A DNA stretch of 22,218 nt from DASPLH01 sp035627675. Lineage in GTDB: Bacteria > Acidobacteriota > Terriglobia > Terriglobales > Acidobacteriaceae. The translations under genes were made by a program, and so were the position numbers. Below the pieces are notes generated by a model. The model was not told the origin of the DNA, made no database searches, and saw only the letters and a list, made by a program, of their open reading frames with translations. The stretch spans positions 1 through 22,218 of the forward strand of contig DASPLH010000215.1 of the NCBI GenBank assembly GCA_035627675.1. Reading direction: 5' to 3'. Positions 1-6,772 of the stretch are shown here, piece by piece (within the stretch, counting starts at the first letter, position 1; each line of letters opens with the position of its first letter).

Positions 1-1023
1 GCGCTCGATCTGCCGGTGCGCCCGCTCCTGCAACGCGCGGTCCTTGCGCCCGTAGCGGGCGCGCTCTCCTTCGGCCGTCCGCTTGCGGAGGAACGACATC
101 ATCGACTCGCCCTCCGGAACCGGGTAGCGAGGAAATTCGTAGCCGAGATCGGCAAGTGTGAATTCGAGGCGGGAGGCGACTTCGCTCGTGTTGGCGATGG
201 CCTCGGGCAGGTCGGCGAAGAGGCGCGACATCTCCTCGGGAGTCTTGACGTGGCGCTCGTTGTTCAACGCAAGCAGCCGCCCGGCTTGGTTCAGCGTCGT
301 GTGATTGCGGATGCAAGTGAAGACGTCGAGGATCTTCCGCTGCTCCGGCAACGCGTGCTGCACGCCGTTGGTAGCAACGACCGGCAGCCCCATCGAGCGG
401 GCCAGCGAAACCGCGGCCTGGTTGCGTGCTTCCTGCCGGCGGTTGTAGTGGCGTTGCAACTCGACATAGACGTTCTCTTTTCCGAAGATGCCGGCGAGTT
501 CCTGCAACGCGAGGCGCGCTTCGTCCACTCCGCCGCGCTCGAGAGCCAGGGCCAGCGGGCCGTTCTCATCGCCGGTCAGGCAGAGCAGGCCTTCGGCGTA
601 GGCGGCGAGTTCTCCGGGAATGGTCGCGCACTCACCGGGCTTGGTGTGCTTCGGCACGCGCAGCTTCATGCGCGTTACAAGACGGCAGAGATTCTGATAG
701 CCAGCGCGAGATGTGATGAGAACAGGCAAACGGGCCTCTTCACCACCGGGACGCAGAGACACAGAGCTTGAATTTCTTGTTTTCTCTGTGTCCCTGTGTC
801 TCTGTGGTGGGAAGTTCAGCGTAAGTTCCGACCCGATATGCGCGCGGATTCCGAGCTTCTTTGCCGCGAGGTGGAAGCGTGCCGCCCCGTACACTCCGTT
901 ACCGTCGAGCAGCGCCATGGACGCCATGCCGCTCTTCGCGCAGACCTCCGCCAGTTGCTCGGGCTGCGAAGCGCCTTCGAGAAAACTGAATGCGGAGCGT
1001 GCGTGAAGCTCGGTGTAGGACAT
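1..1023 (-). CDS. dnaE2: Error-prone DNA polymerase DnaE2, N-terminal part (cut by window edge)
   Basis: This is a C-family DNA polymerase of the DnaE2/ImuC type, which extends past DNA lesions with ImuA and ImuB. The reading frame is open for 341 codons from ATG at 1023 to the window edge with no stop. The N-terminus shows the PHP-domain signature (LHARSAFSFLEGAS, residues 7-20; ALLDGNGVYGAARFH, 38-51) and the later LITSRAGYQNLCRL block (102-115) typical of DnaE2. The gene is the third of the operon, 99 nt after imuB, and has only a weak ribosome site (GGTGA about 10 nt upstream). Residues 71-95 are foreign to the family and coincide with a 69-bp palindromic repeat inserted in frame. The catalytic palm lies outside the window, so polymerase activity cannot be judged here. 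DnaE2 rather than replicative DnaE1 is favoured by the operon and by the PHP sequence. Confidence 0.93.
   Translation of the reverse strand, partial: MSYTELHARSAFSFLEGASQPEQLAEVCAKSGMASMALLDGNGVYGAARFHLAAKKLGIRAHIGSELTLNFPPQRHRDTEKTRNSSSVSLRPGGEEARLPVLITSRAGYQNLCRLVTRMKLRVPKHTKPGECATIPGELAAYAEGLLCLTGDENGPLALALERGGVDEARLALQELAGIFGKENVYVELQRHYNRRQEARNQAAVSLARSMGLPVVATNGVQHALPEQRKILDVFTCIRNHTTLNQAGRLLALNNERHVKTPEEMSRLFADLPEAIANTSEVASRLEFTLADLGYEFPRYPVPEGESMMSFLRKRTAEGERARYGRKDRALQERAHRQIER
741..809. repeat. 69-bp palindromic repeat inserted in frame in dnaE2
   Basis: Two 26-nt arms (741-766 and 784-809) are inverted copies matching at 22 of 26 positions, separated by a 17-nt loop. Each arm is built of the words CACAGAGACACAGAG or its complement. 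The element is 69 bp, exactly 23 codons, and is read through by dnaE2 as a polar stretch containing QRHRDTEKTRN. From memory, repeats with this CAGAGACACAGAG vocabulary are found between genes in Acidobacteriota; I could not check copy number here. Confidence 0.85.
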
Positions 1024-1053
1024 CGGATGTGTTCACCACGAAAGTTCTGTGAG

Positions 1054-1083
1054 CCTGAGTCCGCAAAAGAAAGCGGCCTCAGG
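1054..1083. repeat. CCTGAG hairpin in the imuB-dnaE2 gap
   Basis: Arms of 11 nt (1054-1064 and 1073-1083) pair with one mismatch around an 8-nt loop, in the 99-nt gap between imuB and dnaE2. No T-run follows on the minus strand, so it is not an obvious intrinsic terminator. It could be a short repeat element, or an RNA structure that tunes dnaE2 output relative to imuAB. Confidence 0.6.
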
Positions 1084-1122
1084 GTGACACAATGTAACCC
1101 TAGAACCTAGTGCCAGAGGTTC

Positions 1123-2931
1123 TCAGTCGTAACTTCCTTCCAGTTGCCACTTGCCCGTCGTGACATCGTGCGATATGCGGAACAGCGCGATATGCGTCGC
1201 ACGCGAACGGCGTCCGCCCGTCCTGTGCAACGCCTGGCCGTCGAACATCTCGCGTCGCGGTTGCTGTGCGGTCACGCCGATCGCAACATCCCATTCGTCA
1301 CGCGCCCAGACCCCCCGACCGGCGCCCCATCCCGCGCCCGCTGCGGCTTCATCAAGGCTCTGTTCTTCTCCCCGGTTCCACCAGCGTCCGGACGTGCGCC
1401 ACGGTCCCGCCGCCCAGATCACGTTCTCGTGCGACGGAGCGTGCAGCCCGAGACACTCGGCCCACACGCGCGCCGGACGCCCATCCCGCACATCTACCAT
1501 CGCCTCCGCCGCCGGCCGCATGCGCCGAAGCGCCAGAGCGGGCGCCTCCGCTGGTTGTTCGCCGGTCTTGCCTTCGGCTGCGCCCTCGGGCGTGACGAAG
1601 CGCTTCATGCGGAACGCGCCGGGCTCATGCGAATCGACCAGTTCCGCGCAACCGGCACGGAGTTCGTCGCTGCCGGCGGGCATCGCCGAGAGCAGCTTAT
1701 GCATTCGCGCCAGCGTGAGTTCCAACTTCTCCGCTTCCGGAGCGAGCGGCATGAACAGTCCTGCCTGTCCGATCCGCGGACGCGCTGCTTCCGCCATCAG
1801 CCGGATCTTCGTCACGGCTGCGCCCAGCGGTTGCGAAGACAGTTGCAGGTGCAGCAGTTTGAGGAACAGCCGCGCATCGTTCATTGGCACCGGCAGCGTG
1901 AGCTTGCGCTCGACGACCGCCCCGTGGCCGAGGGCCTCCAGTTCTTCGCGAGTCAACGCGTCGTTGTCGCCCGTGCGCTGCTCGAGGGCGAACCGCAAGC
2001 GCAACTCGTTCGTGCACAGCGCGCGCGTGTGCAGGCGGGTACAGACCTGTTCGAGCATGTGTCCAAGCAGGAACAGCAGCGGCTCGATGCCGTCGGCCGC
2101 GTTCTCCAACTCCATGACCTCCTCAAAGGTCAGCGGGGGTTCGGAGAGCACGAGTTCGCGGCAGATCCCGCCCGAGGCCAACTGTTGCAGTCGAACGCCG
2201 TGGCGCCCCAGGCGCTCCGAGAGCGAAACCGGCGGCAGGGAGGCGAGTGCGCGGAAGTTGCGAATGCCCCAGCGGTCCAGCGTCTCCTGCATGCGCGCCA
2301 GGCGATCGAGCGTTTTGCGGCGTTCGTCTTTTGTCCTGCTTGCCGTGGCTGTGCCGCGCGATACTGCCGCCGCCTCGGCAGCGAACAGCACTTCCAGCGG
2401 CAACGGTGCCAGCCGCTGGGCTTCCTCGCCCGCAGCCAGCACGGTTGTGCCTGCGAACCCGCGTGCCGCGTGTTCGGCCGTGTCGGGCGTCGCGGCCACG
2501 GCGATGTTGGCTTCCAGTCCCTGTTGCGAAACACGGCGGGCGATCTCGCGGGCGACTTGACATGCGGTGCCGAAGAGGCGCTCCAGGCCGCGGACATCGA
2601 TGAGGACCGTGTCGCCCGCGGTATCTTCGACCTTGGGAGAGATTGCGTGCGCGGCATCGAGCAAAGCCGCGTGCGCGCCGCGCTCCGAGGCCTTCGAGCG
2701 CTCGACGACTCGTCCCGCGACGGTGGGCGCGGCCGCCGCAAGCAACGTCTCGGCCTGAAGCTTCGTCATGCCGGCGGAAATTCCAAGTTGCCTTGCGTGC
2801 GTGTTCACGGCCACGACATACGAGAGCGGAGGCGTGCCTTCGACTACGGCCAACGCGCCGTGGCGCAGTTCGGGCCGCGTGCGCTCCAGGGCGCCGGCAG
2901 GGAAGTCGGGAATGAAAATGCAGGCGTACAT
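1123..2931 (-). CDS. imuB: ImuB, catalytically dead Y-family polymerase-like mutasome scaffold
   Basis: ImuB bridges DnaE2 to the sliding clamp during mutagenic lesion bypass. The 602-residue protein starts with the Y-family fold, but the metal-binding acidic residues are missing. The first motif reads CIFIPDFPAGALE (5-17) in place of the DinB-type DMDAF motif, and the SxDE motif is replaced near GDTVLIDV (106-113). This is the usual state of ImuB. A clamp-binding pentapeptide QAGLF lies at 389-393, followed by a stretch typical of the family (PLAPEAEKLELTLARM). The C-terminal block GPWRTSGRWW and WARDEWDV is also an ImuB hallmark. The start ATG lies 1 nt after the imuA stop with a GGTGGAG ribosome site inside the end of imuA, so translation is probably coupled. 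Confidence in the family is high. Confidence 0.94.
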   Translation of the reverse strand: MYACIFIPDFPAGALERTRPELRHGALAVVEGTPPLSYVVAVNTHARQLGISAGMTKLQAETLLAAAAPTVAGRVVERSKASERGAHAALLDAAHAISPKVEDTAGDTVLIDVRGLERLFGTACQVAREIARRVSQQGLEANIAVAATPDTAEHAARGFAGTTVLAAGEEAQRLAPLPLEVLFAAEAAAVSRGTATASRTKDERRKTLDRLARMQETLDRWGIRNFRALASLPPVSLSERLGRHGVRLQQLASGGICRELVLSEPPLTFEEVMELENAADGIEPLLFLLGHMLEQVCTRLHTRALCTNELRLRFALEQRTGDNDALTREELEALGHGAVVERKLTLPVPMNDARLFLKLLHLQLSSQPLGAAVTKIRLMAEAARPRIGQAGLFMPLAPEAEKLELTLARMHKLLSAMPAGSDELRAGCAELVDSHEPGAFRMKRFVTPEGAAEGKTGEQPAEAPALALRRMRPAAEAMVDVRDGRPARVWAECLGLHAPSHENVIWAAGPWRTSGRWWNRGEEQSLDEAAAGAGWGAGRGVWARDEWDVAIGVTAQQPRREMFDGQALHRTGGRRSRATHIALFRISHDVTTGKWQLEGSYD

Positions 2932-2932
2932 C

Positions 2933-3871
2933 TCAACTCCACCGCACCGCGGAGTGCTCGACGCGGATGGACGTCTCCCGCTGAACGGGCTTTTTGCGCG
3001 AGCGTTCTTGCGGACTGCGCACGATCTCGGCCGTGATTTCGAGTCCGCGCAGAAGGTTCGCCGCCGAAGGCGCCTCGACGATATGGCGGCCGATGTCTCT
3101 TCGCGCCACGCGCACGGCCAAGGACGCGCAGGTGGCAGCGAGTCCTTCGGATTGCACGACGATCAGCGACGTCGGTGTGTTCTCGACCGCGCGCCGGAAG
3201 CGGAACCATGTCGTCATCGGCACCCGCCGCGCAACTTCCACCGGCAGATCCGCCATATCAAACGCGATCAGGCCGAAGCCTCCGCCGTGCAGCAGCAGGT
3301 CGGCCGCACGCAGTGCCTGCTCGAGTCGCGCGTACAGAGGACGGTTGCGCTGCTCCCATCGCGAGTTTTTCTTTTCCGGCTTCTCAACGAAGTCGTGCCC
3401 GCCAAAGTCGTTGGCCGTGAACCTCGGCGCGGTGTCCTGTTTTTGGGGTAGCGCGCCGTTGCAGCGCACCCAGAGGACGCGGTCGAGTTGCACGCCGGAC
3501 GTGGCCGCGGATTCCGGATCGAAGCTGTCGCTGGTATCGATCAGCGCGCAGACTTCTCCGCGCGCGGTTGCCGCCGCCATGCAGGCGACCATTACGCTAG
3601 TGCGCCCCGTCGAAGCCGCTCCCGCGATCTCCGTTACCGCTCCCCGCGGCAGCCCGCCGGTGAGCCGGTCCAGTTCCGCAACTCCGCTGGTCACCATTTC
3701 CGGCAGGCGTTGCTCGGGGAGCTCGGCGGCGGTGGACATCTGCCAGGCCACTTTGCCCAGCGTCGCCCTGAGCTGCTGGAGGCGGGCGCGAGCTTCAGCC
3801 GCGGATTGCTGGAGAGACGGGTTTTTGTCCGGCTGGGAAGCCGGCACGACCGACATGGGGAGCGACGACAT
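2933..3871 (-). CDS. imuA: ImuA, RecA-like mutasome accessory protein
   Basis: ImuA is a RecA-related protein that works with ImuB and DnaE2 in SOS-type mutagenesis. The 312-residue product has a RecA-like core beginning at VAELDRLTGGLPRGAVTEIAG (64-84). The Walker A position reads GAASTGRTS (84-92), with arginine where the P-loop lysine should be, so ATP hydrolysis may be weak or absent. The N-terminus (about 1-50) is a helical, alanine-rich segment. The C-terminus is basic (RSRKK) and ends with the imuB ribosome site. The first ATG (3871) follows GAGAGG; a second in-frame ATG five codons later (3856) is possible. Gene order imuA-imuB-dnaE2 is the main support, since ImuA proteins are poorly conserved in sequence. 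Confidence 0.85.
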   Translation of the reverse strand: MSSLPMSVVPASQPDKNPSLQQSAAEARARLQQLRATLGKVAWQMSTAAELPEQRLPEMVTSGVAELDRLTGGLPRGAVTEIAGAASTGRTSVMVACMAAATARGEVCALIDTSDSFDPESAATSGVQLDRVLWVRCNGALPQKQDTAPRFTANDFGGHDFVEKPEKKNSRWEQRNRPLYARLEQALRAADLLLHGGGFGLIAFDMADLPVEVARRVPMTTWFRFRRAVENTPTSLIVVQSEGLAATCASLAVRVARRDIGRHIVEAPSAANLLRGLEITAEIVRSPQERSRKKPVQRETSIRVEHSAVRWS

Positions 3872-3972
3872 GGGAACCTCTCGGGGCAGAACCGAAGGCG
3901 ATTGCGAGCGGCCCGGCGGCGGGCGGGAGAGTGCGCCTGAGCTTCGCTTTTTATTCGCCCTGCGTGTTTGGG

Positions 3973-4001
3973 ATTCTCCTCCCGGCCGGGAAGGTTGTCA
4001 A
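3973..4001 (-). promoter_or_regulatory. Candidate sigma-70 promoter for imuA-imuB-dnaE2
   Basis: On the minus strand a perfect -35 TTGACA (3996-4001) is followed by 17 nt and GAGAAT (3973-3978, four of six consensus bases). The spacer contains the perfect 10-bp palindrome CCCGGCCGGG (3981-3990), a possible operator. The predicted transcript start is about 95 nt before the imuA ATG. I recognise no LexA box with confidence. Confidence 0.5.
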
Positions 4002-4010
4002 GATATGGAA

Positions 4011-4155
4011 GCAGCACTCAGCAGTCAGCACTCAGCATTCAGTTATGTGAGACTTGGGCAGTTTGCGAAACGTTCCAGCTACCAGCAAAAAGGGTGTGCA
4101 TGGGCAGCTTGACAGGTCAGGGACTGAATGCCGAGTGCTGAATGCTGAGTGCTGA
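4011..4155. repeat. 145-bp inverted repeat of GCTGAATGCTGAGT words
   Basis: The 309-nt gap between imuA and the divergent glycosylase gene is mostly this element plus the imuA promoter. Arms at 4011-4042 and 4124-4155 are inverted copies matching at 29 of 32 positions, around an 81-nt centre. Each arm is itself a run of near-repeats of TGCTGAGTGCTGA. A further CTGACTGC at 4159-4166 extends the right side to within 15 nt of the glycosylase start codon. It resembles dispersed intergenic palindromes more than an insertion sequence: there is no transposase and no reading frame inside. Confidence 0.85.
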
Positions 4156-4180
4156 TTTCTGACTGCTAAGATGTTCTTCC

Positions 4181-4792
4181 ATGCCTTCCAACCACCTTGC
4201 CGCTGTTGAGCACCTCAGTGTGGCCGACCCTCGTCTTGCCAGGCTCATCGAGCGGATCGGTCCCTGCGGTCTGAAGCGGCGGCGCCAGCACTCGATTTTC
4301 TATTCGCTGATGCGCTCGATCATCTACCAGCAACTTGCGGGCAAGGCTGCGGCGGCGATCCTCGGTCGCGTCGATGCGTTGTTCGGAGACACGCAAGCCA
4401 CGCCGGAGCTGATCCTCGAAGCCACCGATGAACGGTTGCGCCTGGCCGGGCTCTCACGCAACAAGATCGTTGCCATCCGCGATCTCGCGTCCAAGACGCT
4501 GGACGGTACGGTTCCCACGGCGCGCGCGATGGCCCGGATGTCGGACGGCGAGATTATCGAGCGCTGCATTGAAGTCCGCGGCATTGGCCGGTGGACCGCC
4601 GAGATGCTGCTGATCTTCCGCCTCGGGCGTCCCGACGTTTTGCCGGTGGACGACTACGGCGTGCGGAAAGGGTATCAACTCACGTTCAAGACGCCCGATC
4701 TTCCGACCCGGCAACAGTTGATGAAACGCGGAGAGCGCTGGCGTCCGTATCGCAGCGTGGCGAGTTGGTATCTGTGGCGGGCCTGCGACTGA
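4181..4792 (+). CDS. DNA-3-methyladenine glycosylase II (AlkA family)
   Basis: This is a base-excision repair glycosylase that removes alkylated purines. The 203-residue protein is the core HhH-GPD fold without the N-terminal domain of E. coli AlkA (282 residues), as in many short AlkA/MAG proteins. It shows SLMRSIIYQQLAGKAA (42-57), the helix-hairpin-helix EVRGIGRWTAEMLLIF (131-146), and the catalytic loop LPVDDYGVRKG, in which D158 aligns with the AlkA catalytic aspartate. There is no Fe-S cysteine cluster, which argues against an EndoIII/MutY-type enzyme. ATG 4181 is the first in-frame start after the upstream repeat; no clear ribosome site is visible. The gene is divergent from the mutasome operon, and both serve the response to DNA damage. 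Confidence 0.9.
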   Translation: MPSNHLAAVEHLSVADPRLARLIERIGPCGLKRRRQHSIFYSLMRSIIYQQLAGKAAAAILGRVDALFGDTQATPELILEATDERLRLAGLSRNKIVAIRDLASKTLDGTVPTARAMARMSDGEIIERCIEVRGIGRWTAEMLLIFRLGRPDVLPVDDYGVRKGYQLTFKTPDLPTRQQLMKRGERWRPYRSVASWYLWRACD

Positions 4793-4847
4793 AAGTAGCT
4801 GCCAGTGGCCAGCTGCCAGTCACTTTCTACTTCACACTTCACACTTT
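4793..4847. repeat. Word-repeat element filling the gap between convergent genes
   Basis: The whole 55-nt space between the glycosylase stop (4792) and the DehI-like gene stop (4848) is low-complexity. It has repeated CTGCCAG/GGCCAG words (4799-4820) and then CTTCACACTTCACACTT (about 4830-4846). AAAGTAG near the left and CTACTT at 4828-4833 form short inverted arms. It ends in a T-run on the plus strand, so it could help terminate the glycosylase transcript. Confidence 0.55.
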
Positions 4848-5735
4848 TTATGCGGCGCGTCGCTGGTTCCCTGATGCGAAGGAGCGCTGCCACACGGGCG
4901 CCAGCAACGTGTAGTGCGGCAGCATGCGCGCGGCATCGTCCACGAAGTCCTCGATGTCACGCCATTGTTTTGGTTCGAGATGCCTGCCCAGCGCCCGGTG
5001 GTCGCGTACAGGCATGCCGACCGTCAACGCGGCGGCGCGATGCGCGACCTGGTCCCGTGCGCGCTGGAACTCGCGGTCGGCGAAAAGTTTCTTCGTGTCC
5101 AGCCAGGCAGACGCGAGATATCCGGGGAACGGAGAGAGCGCGCGATACAGGCTCATGACCTGTTTGGAACGCGTGTGACGCCGTATTTCCGCATAGATCA
5201 GCCACACGCGCAGCCCGGCCTCGCGCTCGCCGGGGATGTGCAGCGAGATCAGACGCGAGAGTGCCGGCGATTGTTTGCCGCTTGTGAATCGGCCTTTCTG
5301 GCCGCCGGAATATCCCAACTGCATCAGGCGCACGAATAGCAGCATGCGGGGCAGCGCGCGCGCGAAGACTCCGACGACGCCGGCCAGCACCGGCATGTCG
5401 AAGGTCGATATTTTCTGCTCGGCGAGCACGCGCTCCTGGTCGCTGAAGCGCCATCCGCCCTCGATGGCTTTCGACCGGACGAACTCGTCCATGGCGGTCG
5501 CCGCATTCTGAAATTCGCGGGAGGCGGCGACGGGACCCAGGTCGCGCCACATGATTTTCAGGTAATCGGGGTTTCCGGCAGCGGTCTTGAAGATCGTCGG
5601 GACGAACGGCAGGTCGAAGCTCGAGCGGATGTCGGCGTAGATACGCGCGATGTCCGGTCCAACTTCATGCTCTTCGTAAGCACGCGTCAGGGGCATGGTG
5701 AGCTCAACCGGGGTTGGATGCACCCGGGCAGCCAT
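4848..5735 (-). CDS. DehI-family protein (2-haloacid dehalogenase fold)
   Basis: The 295-residue helical protein resembles the DehI group, named after a 2-haloacid dehalogenase but mostly of unknown substrate. It is made of two pseudo-symmetric halves: IYADIRSSFDLPFV with NPDYLKIMWRDLGP and REFQNAA (33-80) recurs as IYAEIRRHTRSKQV with FPGYLASAWLDTKK and REFQRAR (180-227). This duplication is a known feature of DehI. Real dehalogenase activity is not shown by the sequence, because I could not place the catalytic aspartate securely. ATG 5735 is used; a second ATG at 5696 is possible, and neither has a strong ribosome site. The gene stands alone, downstream of a terminator that isolates it from the next minus-strand gene. 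Confidence 0.72.
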   Translation of the reverse strand: MAARVHPTPVELTMPLTRAYEEHEVGPDIARIYADIRSSFDLPFVPTIFKTAAGNPDYLKIMWRDLGPVAASREFQNAATAMDEFVRSKAIEGGWRFSDQERVLAEQKISTFDMPVLAGVVGVFARALPRMLLFVRLMQLGYSGGQKGRFTSGKQSPALSRLISLHIPGEREAGLRVWLIYAEIRRHTRSKQVMSLYRALSPFPGYLASAWLDTKKLFADREFQRARDQVAHRAAALTVGMPVRDHRALGRHLEPKQWRDIEDFVDDAARMLPHYTLLAPVWQRSFASGNQRRAA

Positions 5736-5751
5736 GGGATGAGCAAGAAAT

Positions 5752-5776
5752 GAAGCCCGGCGCCTAGCCGGGCTTC
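5752..5776 (-). terminator. Intrinsic terminator of the RG/receiver gene
   Basis: A perfect 10-bp stem (5752-5761 with 5767-5776, GAAGCCCGGC/GCCGGGCTTC) with a 5-nt loop lies 19 nt after the stop codon of the gene ending at 5796. It is followed on the minus strand by ATTTCTT. Confidence 0.75.
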
Positions 5777-5795
5777 GAGGTTGATCGGGAACGGG

Positions 5796-6599
5796 TTACT
5801 GCGTCTCTTCCGCAAACTCGTCGGTGGCGTGACGGCGCAGCAACTGCGGCAGGTTCTGGCTGAACGCCGACCGTGGCAGCACCATGTCGCAACCCGCTTC
5901 CTGCGCCTTCATCTTGAGTTCGCTTTGCAGGTGCGAAAGGAACCCGATGATGTTCGTTGCCTTCTTCAGCTTCGACTTCAGTTTTGGGATGACCGTCAGC
6001 GGTTTCCCGGAGGTGCTGTTCAGGTCGAAGATGATGAGCGAAGGCTTCTCTTCCGCCGAAGTGATCGCGTCGATCGCTTCCTTGTCGCCCTTCACGAACT
6101 CGACCTTGATGTTGAGCTTGCGAGCGGTTTCCTGGATCTTCGCCAGGAAGAACAAGTCATCGACGAAAGCGTAGATCGGCTTGGAGTTTCCGTTGGAAGA
6201 GCTGACGGCTTCCACGTCGGGATGCTGGAACTGCCGTCCGAAGCCGGCGCGGGGCCCACGGCCATTGCCATTGCCGTTACCGTCCTGGGCTGTGCGGTAG
6301 CTATGGTCCATCGGGGCGCTGAAAATGCCGGCGTCGGGAGCCTTCGGGTTCACCGACCGGCCCCGGCGGTTCTTGTTCATCGGGCCGCGGCGGTTCTGCG
6401 GGCCGCGCGAAGGTCCATTCTGCGCCCGGGAGGGATGACTCTGCCCACCTCCGGAGCGTGTCTGCTGCTGGTTGCCTTCACCCTGCGGCCGGCCTTGACC
6501 CTGTCCGGGCTGGCCGCCGTGACCACGACGTCCGCGACGCCGTCTGCGTCCTCTCCCTCCGGGGTTGTTCCCGGACGGATGGTTCGGTCCACTATTCAT
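5796..6599 (-). CDS. RG/Q-rich disordered protein with C-terminal degenerate receiver domain
   Basis: The 267-residue protein has two parts. Residues 1-130 are low-complexity and basic, rich in Gly, Arg, Gln and Asn, including the box RGRRRRRGRRG (16-26); this kind of sequence usually binds RNA. Residues 140-258 look like a CheY-type receiver. An acidic pair D147-D148 follows strand 1 (PIYAFVDD), a possible phospho-acceptor D192 lies in SLIIFDLN, and S222 in IIGFLSH takes the Thr/Ser position. The conserved lysine near the end is replaced by arginine (MVLPRSAF, R243), so it may be a pseudo-receiver not driven by phosphorylation. No histidine kinase or DNA-binding domain is nearby. The ATG at 6599 has only a weak upstream GAGAAAC. 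Function is unknown; signal-dependent RNA binding is my inference. Confidence 0.8.
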   Translation of the reverse strand: MNSGPNHPSGNNPGGRGRRRRRGRRGHGGQPGQGQGRPQGEGNQQQTRSGGGQSHPSRAQNGPSRGPQNRRGPMNKNRRGRSVNPKAPDAGIFSAPMDHSYRTAQDGNGNGNGRGPRAGFGRQFQHPDVEAVSSSNGNSKPIYAFVDDLFFLAKIQETARKLNIKVEFVKGDKEAIDAITSAEEKPSLIIFDLNSTSGKPLTVIPKLKSKLKKATNIIGFLSHLQSELKMKAQEAGCDMVLPRSAFSQNLPQLLRRHATDEFAEETQ

Positions 6600-6613
6600 A
6601 TTTCAGGTTTCTC

Positions 6614-6772
6614 TTATTTACCCAATTGCCGCAACGACTTCGGCCAGACAGGCTGTTGGATTGCGGCTTCTTGCGAATCTTTGCGTTCGCTGTGCGCCTC
6701 CGCCCAGGCGTGGGGAAGGGCGGGCTGCACGCGTTCGCCGAATGTTCCAGGCGCGCCTGGAAACTGCGCCAT
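6614..6772 (-). CDS. Possible small protein (52 residues) upstream of the RG/receiver gene
   Basis: An open frame starts at ATG 6772 after GTGGTGG, a fair ribosome site about 4 nt upstream, and ends in TAA 14 nt before the start of the RG/receiver gene. The product begins MAQFPGAPGTFGERVQPAL and has no recognisable domain. It could be a real small gene, a regulatory leader peptide, or chance in a high-GC region. The frame also extends upstream to 6871 (85 residues). Support is only position and ribosome site. Confidence 0.25.
   Translation of the reverse strand: MAQFPGAPGTFGERVQPALPHAWAEAHSERKDSQEAAIQQPVWPKSLRQLGK

Noticed and set aside
16..771. 251-codon plus-strand open frame opposite dnaE2
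   Set aside because: The minus strand encodes DnaE2 throughout; the plus frame has no family resemblance.
1144..3036. Long plus-strand open frame (630 codons) opposite imuB and the end of imuA
   Set aside because: Shadow frame typical of high-GC genes. The translation is Arg/Gly/Ala-rich with no domain, while the minus strand encodes a clear ImuB.
3874..3892. GTTC-N11-GTTC direct repeat just before imuA as a LexA box
   Set aside because: The spacing differs from the GTTC-N7-GTTC box known from Alphaproteobacteria, and it lies well downstream of the candidate promoter, so it is not supported.
4011..4155. CRISPR array or insertion sequence
   Set aside because: The units are inverted and irregular, with no spacers of constant length, no cas genes and no transposase.
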